NCBI RefSeq assembly: GCF_003732425.1
Contig: NZ_MOBX01000016.1
Span: 620,001 to 684,000 of the forward strand
Origin: Pseudomonas fluorescens
GTDB taxonomy: Bacteria; Pseudomonadota; Gammaproteobacteria; Pseudomonadales; Pseudomonadaceae
Reading direction: 5' to 3'
Length of the DNA stretch: 64,000 bases
The position numbers and the translations under genes were made by a program. Below are positions 51,993 to 61,275 of this stretch, in pieces. A model generated the notes under the pieces. It did no database searches. It was not told where the DNA came from and saw only the letters and a list, made by a program, of their open reading frames with translations. Each line of letters opens with the position of its first letter. Position 1 is the first letter of the stretch.

Positions 51993-52865
51993 TCAGCGGA
52001 TGTGTGCGAGCACACCTTGAAGCTCATCGAGGGAGTTGTAACCGATCACCAACTGACCCTTTCCCTTCTTCCCGTGGCGAATCTGCACCGCAGAGCCTAG
52101 GCGCTCGGCCAGACGCTGTTCGAGGCGAGCGATATCCGGGTCGGGTTTAGTGGCTTCGACAGGCTCCGGTTTACCGCTCAACCACTGACGAACCAGTGCC
52201 TCAGTCTGGCGCACGGTCAGGCCGCGTGCGACAACATGTCGCGCCCCTTCCACCTGCTGATTGTCGGGCAGACCGAGCAAAGCACGGGCATGACCCATTT
52301 CCAGGTCGCCGTGGGACAGCATGGTCTTGATGACTTCCGGCAGCGCAATAAGCCGCAACAGGTTAGCCACAGTCACGCGGGACTTACCCACAGCCTCGGC
52401 GACTTGCTGCTGGGTCAGCTGGAATTCCTGCTGCAAACGCTGCAGGGCCACCGCTTCTTCGATCGGATTGAGGTCTTCACGCTGGATGTTCTCGATCAGC
52501 GCAATGGCAATCGCGGTTTCATCCGGCACATCGCGAACCATCGCCGGGATGGTTTCCTGCCCGGCCTGCTGACTCGCGCGCCAGCGGCGTTCACCGGCAA
52601 TGATTTCGAAGCGGCCACCGCCAATCGGGCGAACCACGATCGGTTGCATCACACCTTGAGCCTTGATTGACGACGCCAGTTCTTCCAGTGCTTGCGGATC
52701 CATGTCCCGGCGCGGCTGATATTTGCCACGCTGGAGCAGGTCCAGCGGCAGGTGTTGCAGCTCGCGGGTGTCAGCTTGCGCCGCTTGTTCTTCCAGCGCG
52801 CTGACCGTCGGACCACTCAGCAGTGCATCCAGTCCACGTCCGAGACCTCGTTTCTTGACGGCCAT
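51993..52865 (-). CDS. parB: Chromosome-partitioning protein ParB
   Basis: A 290-residue DNA-binding CTPase. The N-terminus has AVKKRGLGRGLDALL; the ParB/Spo0J domain has the GERRWRA motif near residue 95 (CTP/arginine motif) and a helix-turn-helix (TQQQVAEAVGKSRVTVANLL, near 153). It binds parS, one perfect copy of which is in this window (12811-12826). It follows parA by 9 bases. Confidence 0.96.
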   Translation of the reverse strand: MAVKKRGLGRGLDALLSGPTVSALEEQAAQADTRELQHLPLDLLQRGKYQPRRDMDPQALEELASSIKAQGVMQPIVVRPIGGGRFEIIAGERRWRASQQAGQETIPAMVRDVPDETAIAIALIENIQREDLNPIEEAVALQRLQQEFQLTQQQVAEAVGKSRVTVANLLRLIALPEVIKTMLSHGDLEMGHARALLGLPDNQQVEGARHVVARGLTVRQTEALVRQWLSGKPEPVEATKPDPDIARLEQRLAERLGSAVQIRHGKKGKGQLVIGYNSLDELQGVLAHIR

Positions 52866-52874
52866 GGGGATTCC

Positions 52875-53672
52875 TTAAGTTGCCTGAGCGGCGGCGATGC
52901 GTGAATTTTTGCGCTGACGGCGAACCATCTCGCCGGCCAGGGCCAGATAAGCCAGAGCGCCGCGCGATTGCTTGTCATAGGCCAGCGCCGGCATACCATA
53001 GCTCGGTGCTTCGGCCAGGCGGATGTTGCGCGGGATCACTGTGTCGTAGAGCTGCTCGCCGAAGTGTTCCTTGAGCTGCGCCGAAACATCGTTCATCAGG
53101 CTCAGGCGCGGGTCGTACATGGTGCGCAGCAGGCCTTCGACTTTCAGGTTCGGATTGAGCAGTTCAGCGATGCGCTTGATGTTATCCACAAGGTCACTCA
53201 AGCCTTCGAGTGCAAAATACTCGCACTGCATCGGGATGATCACCCCGTCAGCGGCGACCAGTGCGTTCAGCGTGAGCATCGACAGCGACGGCGGGCAGTC
53301 GATCAGAATGTAATCGTAGTTTTCACGGATCGGCGCCAGCGCGCTGCGCAGACGGCTTTCCTTCATCTGCATTTCCAGCAGCACCACTTCGGCCGCAGTC
53401 AGGTCGCGGTTGGCTGGCAGCAGTTGATAACCGCCGTGCTCGGAATAGTGCATGGCCTGGGCCAGGTCGCATTCGCCGATCAGCAGGTCGTAGACCGAGT
53501 TTTCCAGGCCGTGTTTATCCACACCGCTACCCATGGTGGCGTTGCCCTGTGGATCGAGATCGATCAACAGCACCCGACGCTTGGTCGCGACCAGGGATGC
53601 TGCGAGGTTGATGCAGGTGGTGGTCTTGCCCACACCACCCTTCTGGTTCGCTATCGCGAATACCTTAGCCAT
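52875..53672 (-). CDS. parA: Chromosome-partitioning ATPase ParA
   Basis: A 265-residue deviant-Walker ATPase: KGGVGKTTT at residues 10-18, LLIDLDPQGN near 38 and ILIDCPPSL near 117. The ATG at 53672 is used because the longer frame would begin with ATT. It cooperates with ParB on origin segregation. It lies 18 bases after rsmG in the order mnmG-rsmG-parA-parB. Two perfect DnaA boxes lie inside it (53182-53190, 53515-53523). Confidence 0.96.
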   Translation of the reverse strand: MAKVFAIANQKGGVGKTTTCINLAASLVATKRRVLLIDLDPQGNATMGSGVDKHGLENSVYDLLIGECDLAQAMHYSEHGGYQLLPANRDLTAAEVVLLEMQMKESRLRSALAPIRENYDYILIDCPPSLSMLTLNALVAADGVIIPMQCEYFALEGLSDLVDNIKRIAELLNPNLKVEGLLRTMYDPRLSLMNDVSAQLKEHFGEQLYDTVIPRNIRLAEAPSYGMPALAYDKQSRGALAYLALAGEMVRRQRKNSRIAAAQAT

Positions 53673-53690
53673 TCTTGCTTGTGTTCCCAA

Positions 53691-54335
53691 TCATGCCGTG
53701 CGGCGCAGTATCAGCAGATGGCGTTGGCCTTGGCAACCGGGTACGGCCAGGGCGTGTTCGCTATCGAGTTTGAAGTCTGCCGGCAATGCTACCAGCTCAT
53801 CGGCCGGATGAACGCCCTTCATTGCCAGCCAGCGTGTATCGGCATCGCCGAGGTGGCGAGTCCAGTTGGTGAAGTTTTCCATGCTGCTGAACGCCCGGGA
53901 AATGATCCCGTTGAATGGCTGGGCTGGCTGCAAGGCTTCGACACGACTGTGGATAACTTGCAGGTTATCCAGTTTGAGTTCGAGTTTGACCTGGGTCAGG
54001 AAGCGGGTTTTCTTGCCGTTGCTGTCCAGACAGGTCACTTGCGCGTCCGGATACAGGATCGCCAACGGGATACCCGGCATGCCGCCGCCGCTGCCGACGT
54101 CGAGCCAGCGGCCGTTTTCGATGAACGACATCACGCTCAGACTATCGAGCAAGTGCCGCGAAACCATTTCGTCCGGATCGCGCACAGCGGTCAGGTTGTA
54201 GGCCTGGTTCCATTTGATCAACAGGGCCAGATAACCCAGCAGCAATTCGTGCTGGGTTTCAGTGAGGTTGACACCGAGCTCGCGGGCTCCTGTGGATAAC
54301 TCTTCGGCGTGTTGCGAAGTGACCTTAGAACTCAA
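53691..54335 (-). CDS. rsmG: 16S rRNA m7G527 methyltransferase
   Basis: A 214-residue SAM methyltransferase acting on G527 of 16S rRNA. The SAM motif WLDVGSGGGMPGIPLAI lies near residue 78. The start is TTG at 54335, overlapping the mnmG stop by 4 bases, with GGAGC upstream. Loss of rsmG gives low-level streptomycin resistance in other bacteria. It is translationally coupled to mnmG. Confidence 0.94.
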   Translation of the reverse strand: MSSKVTSQHAEELSTGARELGVNLTETQHELLLGYLALLIKWNQAYNLTAVRDPDEMVSRHLLDSLSVMSFIENGRWLDVGSGGGMPGIPLAILYPDAQVTCLDSNGKKTRFLTQVKLELKLDNLQVIHSRVEALQPAQPFNGIISRAFSSMENFTNWTRHLGDADTRWLAMKGVHPADELVALPADFKLDSEHALAVPGCQGQRHLLILRRTA

Positions 54336-56233
54336 GCGCTTTGCTCCAACTGACGGCCCGCGCCGCGTTTTTTCAAATGAATCATCAACAGCGAAATCGC
54401 TGCCGGGGTCACGCCCGGGATCCGCGAAGCCTGGCCAAGCGTCTCTGGACGAGTCGCGCCGAGCTTGCTCTGGATCTCCTTGGAGAGACCGGAAATGTTG
54501 GTGTAATCGATATCCACAGGCAGTTTCGTGTCTTCACTGGCGCGCAGACGGGCGATTTCGTCCTGTTGACGGTCGATGTAACCGGCGTACTTGGTCTTGA
54601 TTTCAACCTGTTCGGCGACCTGTGGGTCTTCGGCGCCGTTGCCGGTCACTTCGACTAGACCAGCGTAGTCGATTTCCGGACGACTCAAGAGGTTGAGCAA
54701 GTTGTATTCGTGGGTCAGCGGCGTGCCGAATCTCTCGGCAATGGCATCGCCCTGCTGCGTACCCGGGCGAACCCAGGTGCTTTTCAGACGCTGCTCTTCG
54801 AGTTCGATGCTTTCGCGTTTCTTACAGAAGGCCGCCCAACGCGCATCATCGACCAGGCCGAGCTCGCGACCTTTTTCGGTCAGACGCAGGTCTGCGTTGT
54901 CCTCGCGCAGAATCAGGCGGTACTCGGCACGGGAAGTGAACATGCGGTACGGCTCTTGGGTGCCGAGAGTGATCAGGTCGTCGACCAACACGCCGATGTA
55001 CGCTTCATCGCGACGCGGACACCAGGCTTCTTTGCCCTTGGCGCGCAGTGCCGCGTTGGCCCCGGCCAGCAAACCCTGGGCACCTGCTTCTTCGTAACCG
55101 GTGGTGCCGTTGATCTGTCCGGCAAAGAACAAACCGCCGATGACTTTGGTTTCGAGGCTGTACTTCAGGTCACGCGGATCGAAGTAGTCGTACTCGATCG
55201 CATAGCCCGGACGCACGATGTGCGCGTTTTCCATGCCGCGAATCGATTGCACGATCTGCAATTGCACATCGAACGGCAAGCTTGTGGATATCCCGTTCGG
55301 ATACAGCTCATGGGTGGTCAAACCTTCCGGTTCGATAAACACCTGATGGCTTTCCTTGTCAGCAAAGCGGTGGATCTTGTCTTCGATCGACGGGCAATAG
55401 CGCGGGCCGATGCCTTCGATCTCGCCGGCAGCCGAATACATCGGCGAACGGTCGAGGTTCGCCGCGATGATTTCGTGAGTGCGGGCGTTGGTGTGAGTAA
55501 TCCAGCAGCTGACCTGGCGTGGATGCTGTTCTTTGTTGCCCATGAACGACATCACCGGGATCGGCGTATCGCCGGGTTGCTCGGTCATCACCGAGAAATC
55601 CACAGACTTGCCGTCGATACGCGGCGGCGTACCGGTTTTCAGGCGACCGACACGCAGTGGCAGTTCACGCAGACGGTGAGCCAATGCGATCGAGGGCGGA
55701 TCACCGGCGCGGCCGCCGGAAAAATTCTGCAAACCGATGTGGATAAGTCCGCCGAGGAACGTACCGGTGGTCAACACCACGGAATCGGCGAAGAAGCGCA
55801 GACCCATCTGGGTGACAACACCACGGACTTGTTCTTGCTCGACGATCAGGTCATCAGCAGCCTGTTGAAATATCCACAGGTTCGGCTGGTTTTCCAGGAT
55901 TTCGCGGACAGCGGCCTTGTAAAGAATCCGGTCGGCTTGCGCACGGGTTGCCCGCACGGCCGGGCCTTTACGGCTGTTCAACACACGAAACTGGATGCCG
56001 CCCAAATCGGTAGCCATGGCCATCGCGCCGCCGAGGGCGTCGATTTCCTTGACCAGATGGCTTTTGCCAATACCACCGATGGCCGGGTTGCAGCTCATGG
56101 CACCGAGGGTTTCCACGTTATGCGTCAGCAACAGGGTTTTAGCCCCCATACGTGCTGAGGCCAGTGCTGCCTCGGTACCGGCATGACCGCCGCCGATGAC
56201 GATCACTTCAAAACGGGAAGGGAAATCCACCAC
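54332..56233 (-). CDS. mnmG: tRNA uridine 5-carboxymethylaminomethyl modification enzyme
   Basis: A 633-residue FAD-dependent enzyme working with MnmE to modify U34 of certain tRNAs. The FAD-binding GGGHAGTEAALASARMG is at residues 13-29, the conserved CNPAIGGIGKSHL near 49, and the C-terminal helical domain contains NISGLSKEIQSKL. The start is GTG at 56233. The region immediately upstream (56234-56757) is an origin-like intergenic region. Confidence 0.96.
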   Translation of the reverse strand: MVDFPSRFEVIVIGGGHAGTEAALASARMGAKTLLLTHNVETLGAMSCNPAIGGIGKSHLVKEIDALGGAMAMATDLGGIQFRVLNSRKGPAVRATRAQADRILYKAAVREILENQPNLWIFQQAADDLIVEQEQVRGVVTQMGLRFFADSVVLTTGTFLGGLIHIGLQNFSGGRAGDPPSIALAHRLRELPLRVGRLKTGTPPRIDGKSVDFSVMTEQPGDTPIPVMSFMGNKEQHPRQVSCWITHTNARTHEIIAANLDRSPMYSAAGEIEGIGPRYCPSIEDKIHRFADKESHQVFIEPEGLTTHELYPNGISTSLPFDVQLQIVQSIRGMENAHIVRPGYAIEYDYFDPRDLKYSLETKVIGGLFFAGQINGTTGYEEAGAQGLLAGANAALRAKGKEAWCPRRDEAYIGVLVDDLITLGTQEPYRMFTSRAEYRLILREDNADLRLTEKGRELGLVDDARWAAFCKKRESIELEEQRLKSTWVRPGTQQGDAIAERFGTPLTHEYNLLNLLSRPEIDYAGLVEVTGNGAEDPQVAEQVEIKTKYAGYIDRQQDEIARLRASEDTKLPVDIDYTNISGLSKEIQSKLGATRPETLGQASRIPGVTPAAISLLMIHLKKRGAGRQLEQSA

Positions 56234-56339
56234 GCACCTCGTGCCTGCTTAAGTAGGTCATTCAGGAAATAGTTTGAGATCAGGTTTCTGGACCTGGTCG
56301 ACAAGTATAGGGACTTCGCCCTTCCTAAAGAACCCTTTG

Positions 56340-56646
56340 CACAAAGTTTAACCAGCTGTGGAGAACTCGAGGTTAAAAGAATAAAAAAGAGAGAAATTTA
56401 TAAAACCTTTGTTTTTATGTTTATTCTTACTGAGCGACCTTTCTGTGGATAGATTGCTACAGGCCTTTATATTCAATGTGTACAGAGTTTCAAAACCCTG
56501 TGCTCATGTACCAATGAGGCCCTTGGATAACCGGTGTAAGCCTGTGGATGAAAGGGGTGGTTATCCACAGAGGGGGTTATATCCAGTTTTGAAGCCCTGT
56601 TATCAACTGACCTTAGTGGCAGTTATTCACAGGGCTTAATCCACAG
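56340..56646. other. Second origin-like region upstream of mnmG
   Basis: Part of a 524-base gene-free stretch (56234-56757). A T/A-rich zone at 56375-56435 could act as an unwinding element. It is followed by DnaA-box-like 9-mers: TGTGGATAG (56444-56452), TGTGGATGA (56543-56551), the perfect TTATCCACA (56561-56569), TTATTCACA (56623-56631) and TAATCCACA (56637-56645). The order and spacer words (CAGGCCTT, GTACAGAG, GGATAACC, CCTTAG) match those of the region upstream of dnaA, so the two are duplicates. Most boxes here have one mismatch. Similar second regions are known in other Pseudomonas. Confidence 0.75.
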
Positions 56647-56781
56647 AAAATTCATAATCGGATGAATTCCGGGCACGAAAATACCGCTCGAACTGGAGAA
56701 TCAGTCGGGCACTGAGGCTGATATTTAGAAAGAAGAAACAAAAACGGGCCACGAACGGGCCCGTTTGAATGCACCGGCGGG

Positions 56782-58152
56782 TTACTTACCGATGCAGAAG
56801 CTGGAAAAGATCCGCCCCAGCAGATCATCGGAGCTGAAGGCCCCGGTGATTTCACCCAGAGAGTGCTGGGCTTGGCGCAGATCTTCGGCCAGAAGCTCAC
56901 CAGCCCCCGCCAAAGTCAGCTGTGCGCGACCATGTTCCAGCGCCGCACTGGCGTGGCGCAAGGCTTCCAGGTGCCGGCGGCGAGCACTGAAACTGCTTTC
57001 AGAGGTTTGCTCGTACCCCATGCAGGCCTTGAGATGATCACGCAGTACTTCCAGTCCTTCACCTGCCGATTTGGCGCTCAGGCTGATGGTCACGTGGCCG
57101 TCATCGCTGACTTCCAGGGCAATGGCCTCGCCCGTAAGATCTGCTTTATTACGAATCAGAGTGACCTTCGCCGGATCGGGGCGTACTTCAAGAAATTCCG
57201 GCCATAAGGCGAACGGGTCCAACGCTTCTGGCGCCGTCGCATCGACGACCAGCAACACGCGATCTGCTTCTCCGATGGCCTTCAGTGCCCGCTCGACGCC
57301 GATCTTTTCTACCTGATCATCGGTGTCGCGCAGACCGGCGGTATCGACAACGTGCAGTGGCATGCCGTCGATGTGGATATGTTCGCGCAGGATATCTCGC
57401 GTGGTGCCGGCAATCTCGGTGACGATCGCCGCTTCCCGACCGGCCAAGGCATTCAACAGGCTGGACTTGCCGGCATTTGGACGACCGGCAATCACCACGG
57501 TCATGCCATCGCGCAACAACGCACCCTGCCCGGCCTCGCGCAGCACTGTGGATAACTCATCGCGCACTTTGTCGAGCATGCTCAGCACATGGCCGTCGGC
57601 GAGGAAGTCGATTTCTTCTTCCGGGAAGTCGATCGCGGCTTCGACGTAGATGCGCAGACCGATCAGTTGTTCGGTCAGGTTATGCACACGTTGGGAAAAC
57701 GCGCCCTGTAATGAACGCAGGGCATTGCGCGCAGCCTGTGCAGAACTGGCCTCGATCAAATCGGCAATCGCCTCGGCCTGGGCCAGGTCGAGTTTGTCAT
57801 TGAGGAAGGCACGTTCACTGAATTCACCCGGACGGGCCAAGCGACAGCCCAATTCCAGGCAACGCTTGAGCAGCATATCCAGCACGATCGGGCCGCCGTG
57901 GCCCTGCAGTTCCAGCACGTCTTCGCCGGTAAACGAGTTTGGCCCCGGGAAATACAGCGCCAGACCTTCATCGAGCACTTGCTGGTCGTCACTGAAAAAC
58001 GGCCCGTAATGGGCGTAACGCGGTTTCAGTTCACGGCCGCTGATGGCTTGCGCTGCAACACTGGCCAACGGCCCGGAAATACGGACGATACCCACCCCGC
58101 CGCGACCTTGAGCGGTGGCGACGGCGGCAATGGTTTCACGAGGTGTGCTCAT
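56782..58152 (-). CDS. mnmE: tRNA modification GTPase MnmE
   Basis: A 456-residue GTPase partnering MnmG. The N-terminal folate-binding domain (ETIAAVATAQGRGGVGIVRI) and a helical domain surround a G domain with GRPNAGKSSLLNAL near residue 220, DTAGLRDT near 267 and NKAD near 335. The C-terminus is the essential FCIGK. The ATG at 58152 gives the standard MSTPRETIA start. It contains a perfect DnaA box at 57547-57555. Confidence 0.96.
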   Translation of the reverse strand: MSTPRETIAAVATAQGRGGVGIVRISGPLASVAAQAISGRELKPRYAHYGPFFSDDQQVLDEGLALYFPGPNSFTGEDVLELQGHGGPIVLDMLLKRCLELGCRLARPGEFSERAFLNDKLDLAQAEAIADLIEASSAQAARNALRSLQGAFSQRVHNLTEQLIGLRIYVEAAIDFPEEEIDFLADGHVLSMLDKVRDELSTVLREAGQGALLRDGMTVVIAGRPNAGKSSLLNALAGREAAIVTEIAGTTRDILREHIHIDGMPLHVVDTAGLRDTDDQVEKIGVERALKAIGEADRVLLVVDATAPEALDPFALWPEFLEVRPDPAKVTLIRNKADLTGEAIALEVSDDGHVTISLSAKSAGEGLEVLRDHLKACMGYEQTSESSFSARRRHLEALRHASAALEHGRAQLTLAGAGELLAEDLRQAQHSLGEITGAFSSDDLLGRIFSSFCIGK

Positions 58153-58182
58153 AAACCGGAATCCAGACAAAAGTGGCAGATA

Positions 58183-58210
58183 GCAAAACGCCCCACTAGG
58201 GGGCGTTTTG
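58183..58210. terminator. Terminator after yidC
   Basis: Stem CAAAACGCCCC / GGGGCGTTTTG around a short ACTAG loop, 24 bases beyond the yidC stop and before mnmE. A-rich and T-rich flanks support termination in the leftward direction. A perfect DnaA box (58218-58226) sits between it and the yidC stop. Confidence 0.85.
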
Positions 58211-58233
58211 AGTGGTGTTATCCACAGTGCAAG

Positions 58234-59916
58234 TTACGCCTCGGCTTTTTTCGTCGCCGCTTCGATCTTACGCGTGATGTACCACTGTTGTGCAATCGAC
58301 AGGCAGTTGTTCACAACCCAGTACAGCACCAGACCTGCAGGGAACCACAGGAAGAAGAAGGTGAAGATGATTGGCATCATTTTCATGACCTTCGCCTGCA
58401 TCGGATCCGGCGGAGTCGGGTTCAGTTGCTGCTGGATGAACATGGTTGCACCCATGATGATCGGCAGAATGAAGAACGGATCCTTGATCGACAGGTCAGT
58501 GATCCACAGCATGAATGGCGCCTGGCGCATTTCCACGCTTTCCAGCAGAACCCAATACAGCGAAAGGAAAACCGGCATCTGCACAAGGATTGGCAAGCAG
58601 CCACCCAGCGGATTGATCTTCTCTTTCTTGTACAGCTCCATCATGGCTTGCGACATTTTCTGCCGGTCATCGCCATGTTGCTCTTTCAGAGCAGCCAGTT
58701 TCGGCGCAACGGCACGCATGCGCGCCATCGATTTGTAGCTGGCAGCCGACAGAGGGAAGAAAATACCCTTGATCAGCATGGTCAGGAAGATGATCGACCA
58801 GCCCCAGTTACCGACAATGGCGTGGATGTGTTGCAGCAGCCAGAAGATTGGCTGGGCAATGAACCACAGAATGCCGTAGTCGACGGTCAGTTCCAGACCT
58901 GGGGACAACTCTTTCAGCACAGCCTGGCTTTTCGGACCGGCGTACAACACAGCGCTGGTTTCAACTTTGGCACCCGGAGCAGCGGTCAGCGTAGGACCGG
59001 TGTAACCGATGATGTAGTTGCCTTTGCTGTCTTTACGGGTCTGGACGATGTTGTTTTCGCCCTTGGCCGGAATCCACGCAGTCACGAAGTAGTGTTGCAG
59101 CCAGGCTACCCAACCACCGGTGACGGTTTCTTTGAGCTGCGCCTTGTCCATGTCCTTCATGGACACTTTCTTGTACGGCTCCGAACTTGTCCACAGGGCG
59201 GCGCCCAGGTAAGTCGCGGTGCCAGTAGCGGTTGTGGACGAAGGATCGGCGCTGTTGTCGCGCTTCAACTGGGCGAACATCGCGCCATTCCAGGGCTGAG
59301 CGCTCTGGTTATCCACAATGTAGGAAACGGCTACGTCATACAGGCCACGTTTCAGAGTGAAACGCTTGATGTAGTTGACGCCGTCCTTGCTGAACTTCAG
59401 GTCGACGACCAGTTGGTCCTGACCGTCAGCCAGTTGATAAGTCTTCTTCTCCGAGGAGTAGACCGGACGACCGGCCGGATTTGCGTCCGGGCCGTTGGTG
59501 CCGATCAGACCGCTTTGTGCCAGATAAACACGTTCGCCGCCGTTATCGAACAGTTGGAACGGCACATCAGGACGATCCTGACGACGTGGATACAGAGGCA
59601 AGGTCAGTTGAGCAACATCGCCACCCTGTGGATCGATCGCGAGATCGAGCACGTCGGTTTTGATCTGGATCAGATCCTTGCTGGCGGCTACCGGAGTTTC
59701 GGCAGGTACGCTGGTATCGCTAGCGGCGCGCGGAATATCGTCACTAGCGGCAGCATTATTGCCAGTGGCGGTGTCCGGCAAACCGGATGTAGTCGTACTG
59801 GAAGCAACATTCTGAGTCGGCAGGGCAGCCTGGCCATAGTCCTGGTTCCATTTAAGAACCATAACGTAGGACACGATTGCCAGGGCGACGATCAGGATCG
59901 TGCGTTTGATATCCAT
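58234..59916 (-). CDS. yidC: Membrane protein insertase YidC
   Basis: A 560-residue insertase. It has an N-terminal membrane helix (residues 5-20), a large periplasmic beta-domain (about 60-340) and a C-terminal five-helix core from about 345, including FPLSAASYKSMARMR and the hydrophilic groove region. It inserts proteins such as the ATP synthase a and c subunits encoded in the same window. A Thr/Ser/Ala-rich linker lies near residues 30-70. It is 2 bases downstream of yidD. Confidence 0.97.
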   Translation of the reverse strand: MDIKRTILIVALAIVSYVMVLKWNQDYGQAALPTQNVASSTTTSGLPDTATGNNAAASDDIPRAASDTSVPAETPVAASKDLIQIKTDVLDLAIDPQGGDVAQLTLPLYPRRQDRPDVPFQLFDNGGERVYLAQSGLIGTNGPDANPAGRPVYSSEKKTYQLADGQDQLVVDLKFSKDGVNYIKRFTLKRGLYDVAVSYIVDNQSAQPWNGAMFAQLKRDNSADPSSTTATGTATYLGAALWTSSEPYKKVSMKDMDKAQLKETVTGGWVAWLQHYFVTAWIPAKGENNIVQTRKDSKGNYIIGYTGPTLTAAPGAKVETSAVLYAGPKSQAVLKELSPGLELTVDYGILWFIAQPIFWLLQHIHAIVGNWGWSIIFLTMLIKGIFFPLSAASYKSMARMRAVAPKLAALKEQHGDDRQKMSQAMMELYKKEKINPLGGCLPILVQMPVFLSLYWVLLESVEMRQAPFMLWITDLSIKDPFFILPIIMGATMFIQQQLNPTPPDPMQAKVMKMMPIIFTFFFLWFPAGLVLYWVVNNCLSIAQQWYITRKIEAATKKAEA

Positions 59917-59918
59917 GA

Positions 59919-60164
59919 TTACTCGGCCATCGAAGAAGAACGGGAGGTAGGGATAGGTGGAACCGGGTCATAACCACCGGGATTCCACGGATGACAGCGA
60001 CCTAAACGACGAAAGGTCAGCCAGCCACCGCGCAGAAGGCCATGATTTTCGATGGCTTCATACGCGTAGCAGGAACAACTGGGGTAGAAACGACAGTGGC
60101 TGGCCATCAAAGGACTAATGGCATAGCGATAAAACTGGATCGGAACGAGGGCCAGTTTACGCAT
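59919..60164 (-). CDS. yidD: Membrane protein insertion efficiency factor YidD
   Basis: An 81-residue protein with the family core CRFYPSCSCYAYEAIENHG and an amphipathic N-terminus. It assists YidC-dependent insertion. It overlaps the end of rnpA by 8 bases and precedes yidC by 2, giving the classic rpmH-rnpA-yidD-yidC order. Confidence 0.95.
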   Translation of the reverse strand: MRKLALVPIQFYRYAISPLMASHCRFYPSCSCYAYEAIENHGLLRGGWLTFRRLGRCHPWNPGGYDPVPPIPTSRSSSMAE

Positions 60165-60558
60165 CTGGACTGTCTACCCCTACAGTTTCGGTTTTGACTT
60201 CTGGAACTGGCTTGCTGCGTGCCAGACGCTTCCAGAGCTTGCCGAAATGCTGAATCAATTCGGGGTTTTCTACATCGCCCAGACCTTTGCGCGCGACGAT
60301 AACGATGTCCCAGCCGACCAGTGAATCCTGGTGCAGACGGAACGATTCGCGCATCAAACGTTTGAGGCGATTGCGCTCAACGGAGAGCTTTACGCTCTTT
60401 TTCCCGATAACCAGCCCGAGACGGGGGTGATCAAGATCGTTGTTGCGTGCAAGGAGCAGGAGATTTTTCCCCGGAACCTTGCCGGTAGGGGAGTCAAAGA
60501 CTGCCTTGAAATGCCGGGGAGTAAGCAGACGCTTTTCCCGACTGAAGTCCTGACTCAC
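60157..60558 (-). CDS. rnpA: Ribonuclease P protein component
   Basis: A 133-residue basic protein that binds the RNase P RNA for tRNA 5' processing. The RNR motif is in ERNRLKRLMRESFR near residue 60. The start is taken as GTG at 60558 (SQDFSREKRLLTPRHFKAVF follows), the usual Pseudomonas N-terminus; the frame is open further to 60654 but that would overlap rpmH. It begins 16 bases after rpmH ends. Confidence 0.93.
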   Translation of the reverse strand: MSQDFSREKRLLTPRHFKAVFDSPTGKVPGKNLLLLARNNDLDHPRLGLVIGKKSVKLSVERNRLKRLMRESFRLHQDSLVGWDIVIVARKGLGDVENPELIQHFGKLWKRLARSKPVPEVKTETVGVDSPDA

Positions 60559-60574
60559 CTCCAGTACCGGATTA

Positions 60575-60709
60575 TCAAACTGCCAGACGCGCACGACCTT
60601 TGGCGCGACGACGCGACAGGACTGCGCGGCCGTTCTTGGTAGCCATGCGAGCACGGAAACCGTGGGTACGAGCGCGTTTGATAGTGCTTGGTTGGAAAGT
60701 ACGTTTCAT
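60575..60709 (-). CDS. rpmH: Ribosomal protein L34
   Basis: A 44-residue protein read from the - strand: it starts MKRTFQPSTIKRARTHGFRA and ends RAKGRARLAV before TGA at 60575-60577. This is the canonical L34 sequence of the large ribosomal subunit. It is the first gene of the leftward rpmH-rnpA-yidD-yidC run, facing dnaA across the origin region. Confidence 0.97.
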   Translation of the reverse strand: MKRTFQPSTIKRARTHGFRARMATKNGRAVLSRRRAKGRARLAV

Positions 60710-60839
60710 GTCGTGTTACCTGGTTCGTCCACAACGGGCCGGAATGGCCCCCGTTTTAAGAGACCGGGGATTCTAGAGAAAGCAAGCCTTCAGGTCAATT
60801 TCCAACCAGCGTTTCCTTATAAATAGATCTTGCGGCTGT

Positions 60840-61210
60840 CTCTGGCTGAATGCCTGTCTGCCAAACATAAAAATAAAGAAGGGAATTATTTAAAGCTTTT
60901 CTGTAAAGCTTATAAAAGCTAGGCACGCCATCTTCTGTGGATAAGTGTCATCAGGCCTTATTGGGCCTGATGTACAGAGAATGACAACTACAGTGGAAAA
61001 CCGTGTTAAGCCTGTGCTGCGCTATCGGATAACCTGTGTGTGAAAAGGCCTGTTATCCACAGGCAGGTTATCCACCGAGTTCAACCCCCAGTTGTCCAGT
61101 GCCCTTAGAGGCGGTTATCCACAGAGCTTATTCACACACCGTTGGTCGCCTTTTTTCGATTTAACGCATTGATAAATCATGGTCACCGGGCAACCTGCAT
61201 GTGGATAAGT
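60840..61210. other. oriC: Chromosomal replication origin oriC (rpmH-dnaA region)
   Basis: Part of a 566-base gene-free stretch (60710-61275). An AT-rich zone at about 60865-60920 precedes DnaA 9-mers: TGTGGATAA (60936-60944), TTATCCACA (61053-61061), TTATCCACC (61068-61076), TTATCCACA (61116-61124), TTATTCACA (61129-61137) and TGTGGATAA (61200-61208). Functional Pseudomonas origins map between rpmH and dnaA, so this is the main oriC. The last box lies 68 bases before the dnaA start and may mediate autoregulation. Confidence 0.92.
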
Positions 61211-61275
61211 GGGCTGCTCGCCGCTACAATGGCCGCTTGTTTTTGCCTCACCGGCTTTCAACTTAGGGGATATCC

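Noticed and set aside
57898..59973. 691-codon open frame on the + strand opposite mnmE and yidC
   Set aside because: Antisense shadow that runs through the yidC terminator and two conserved genes.
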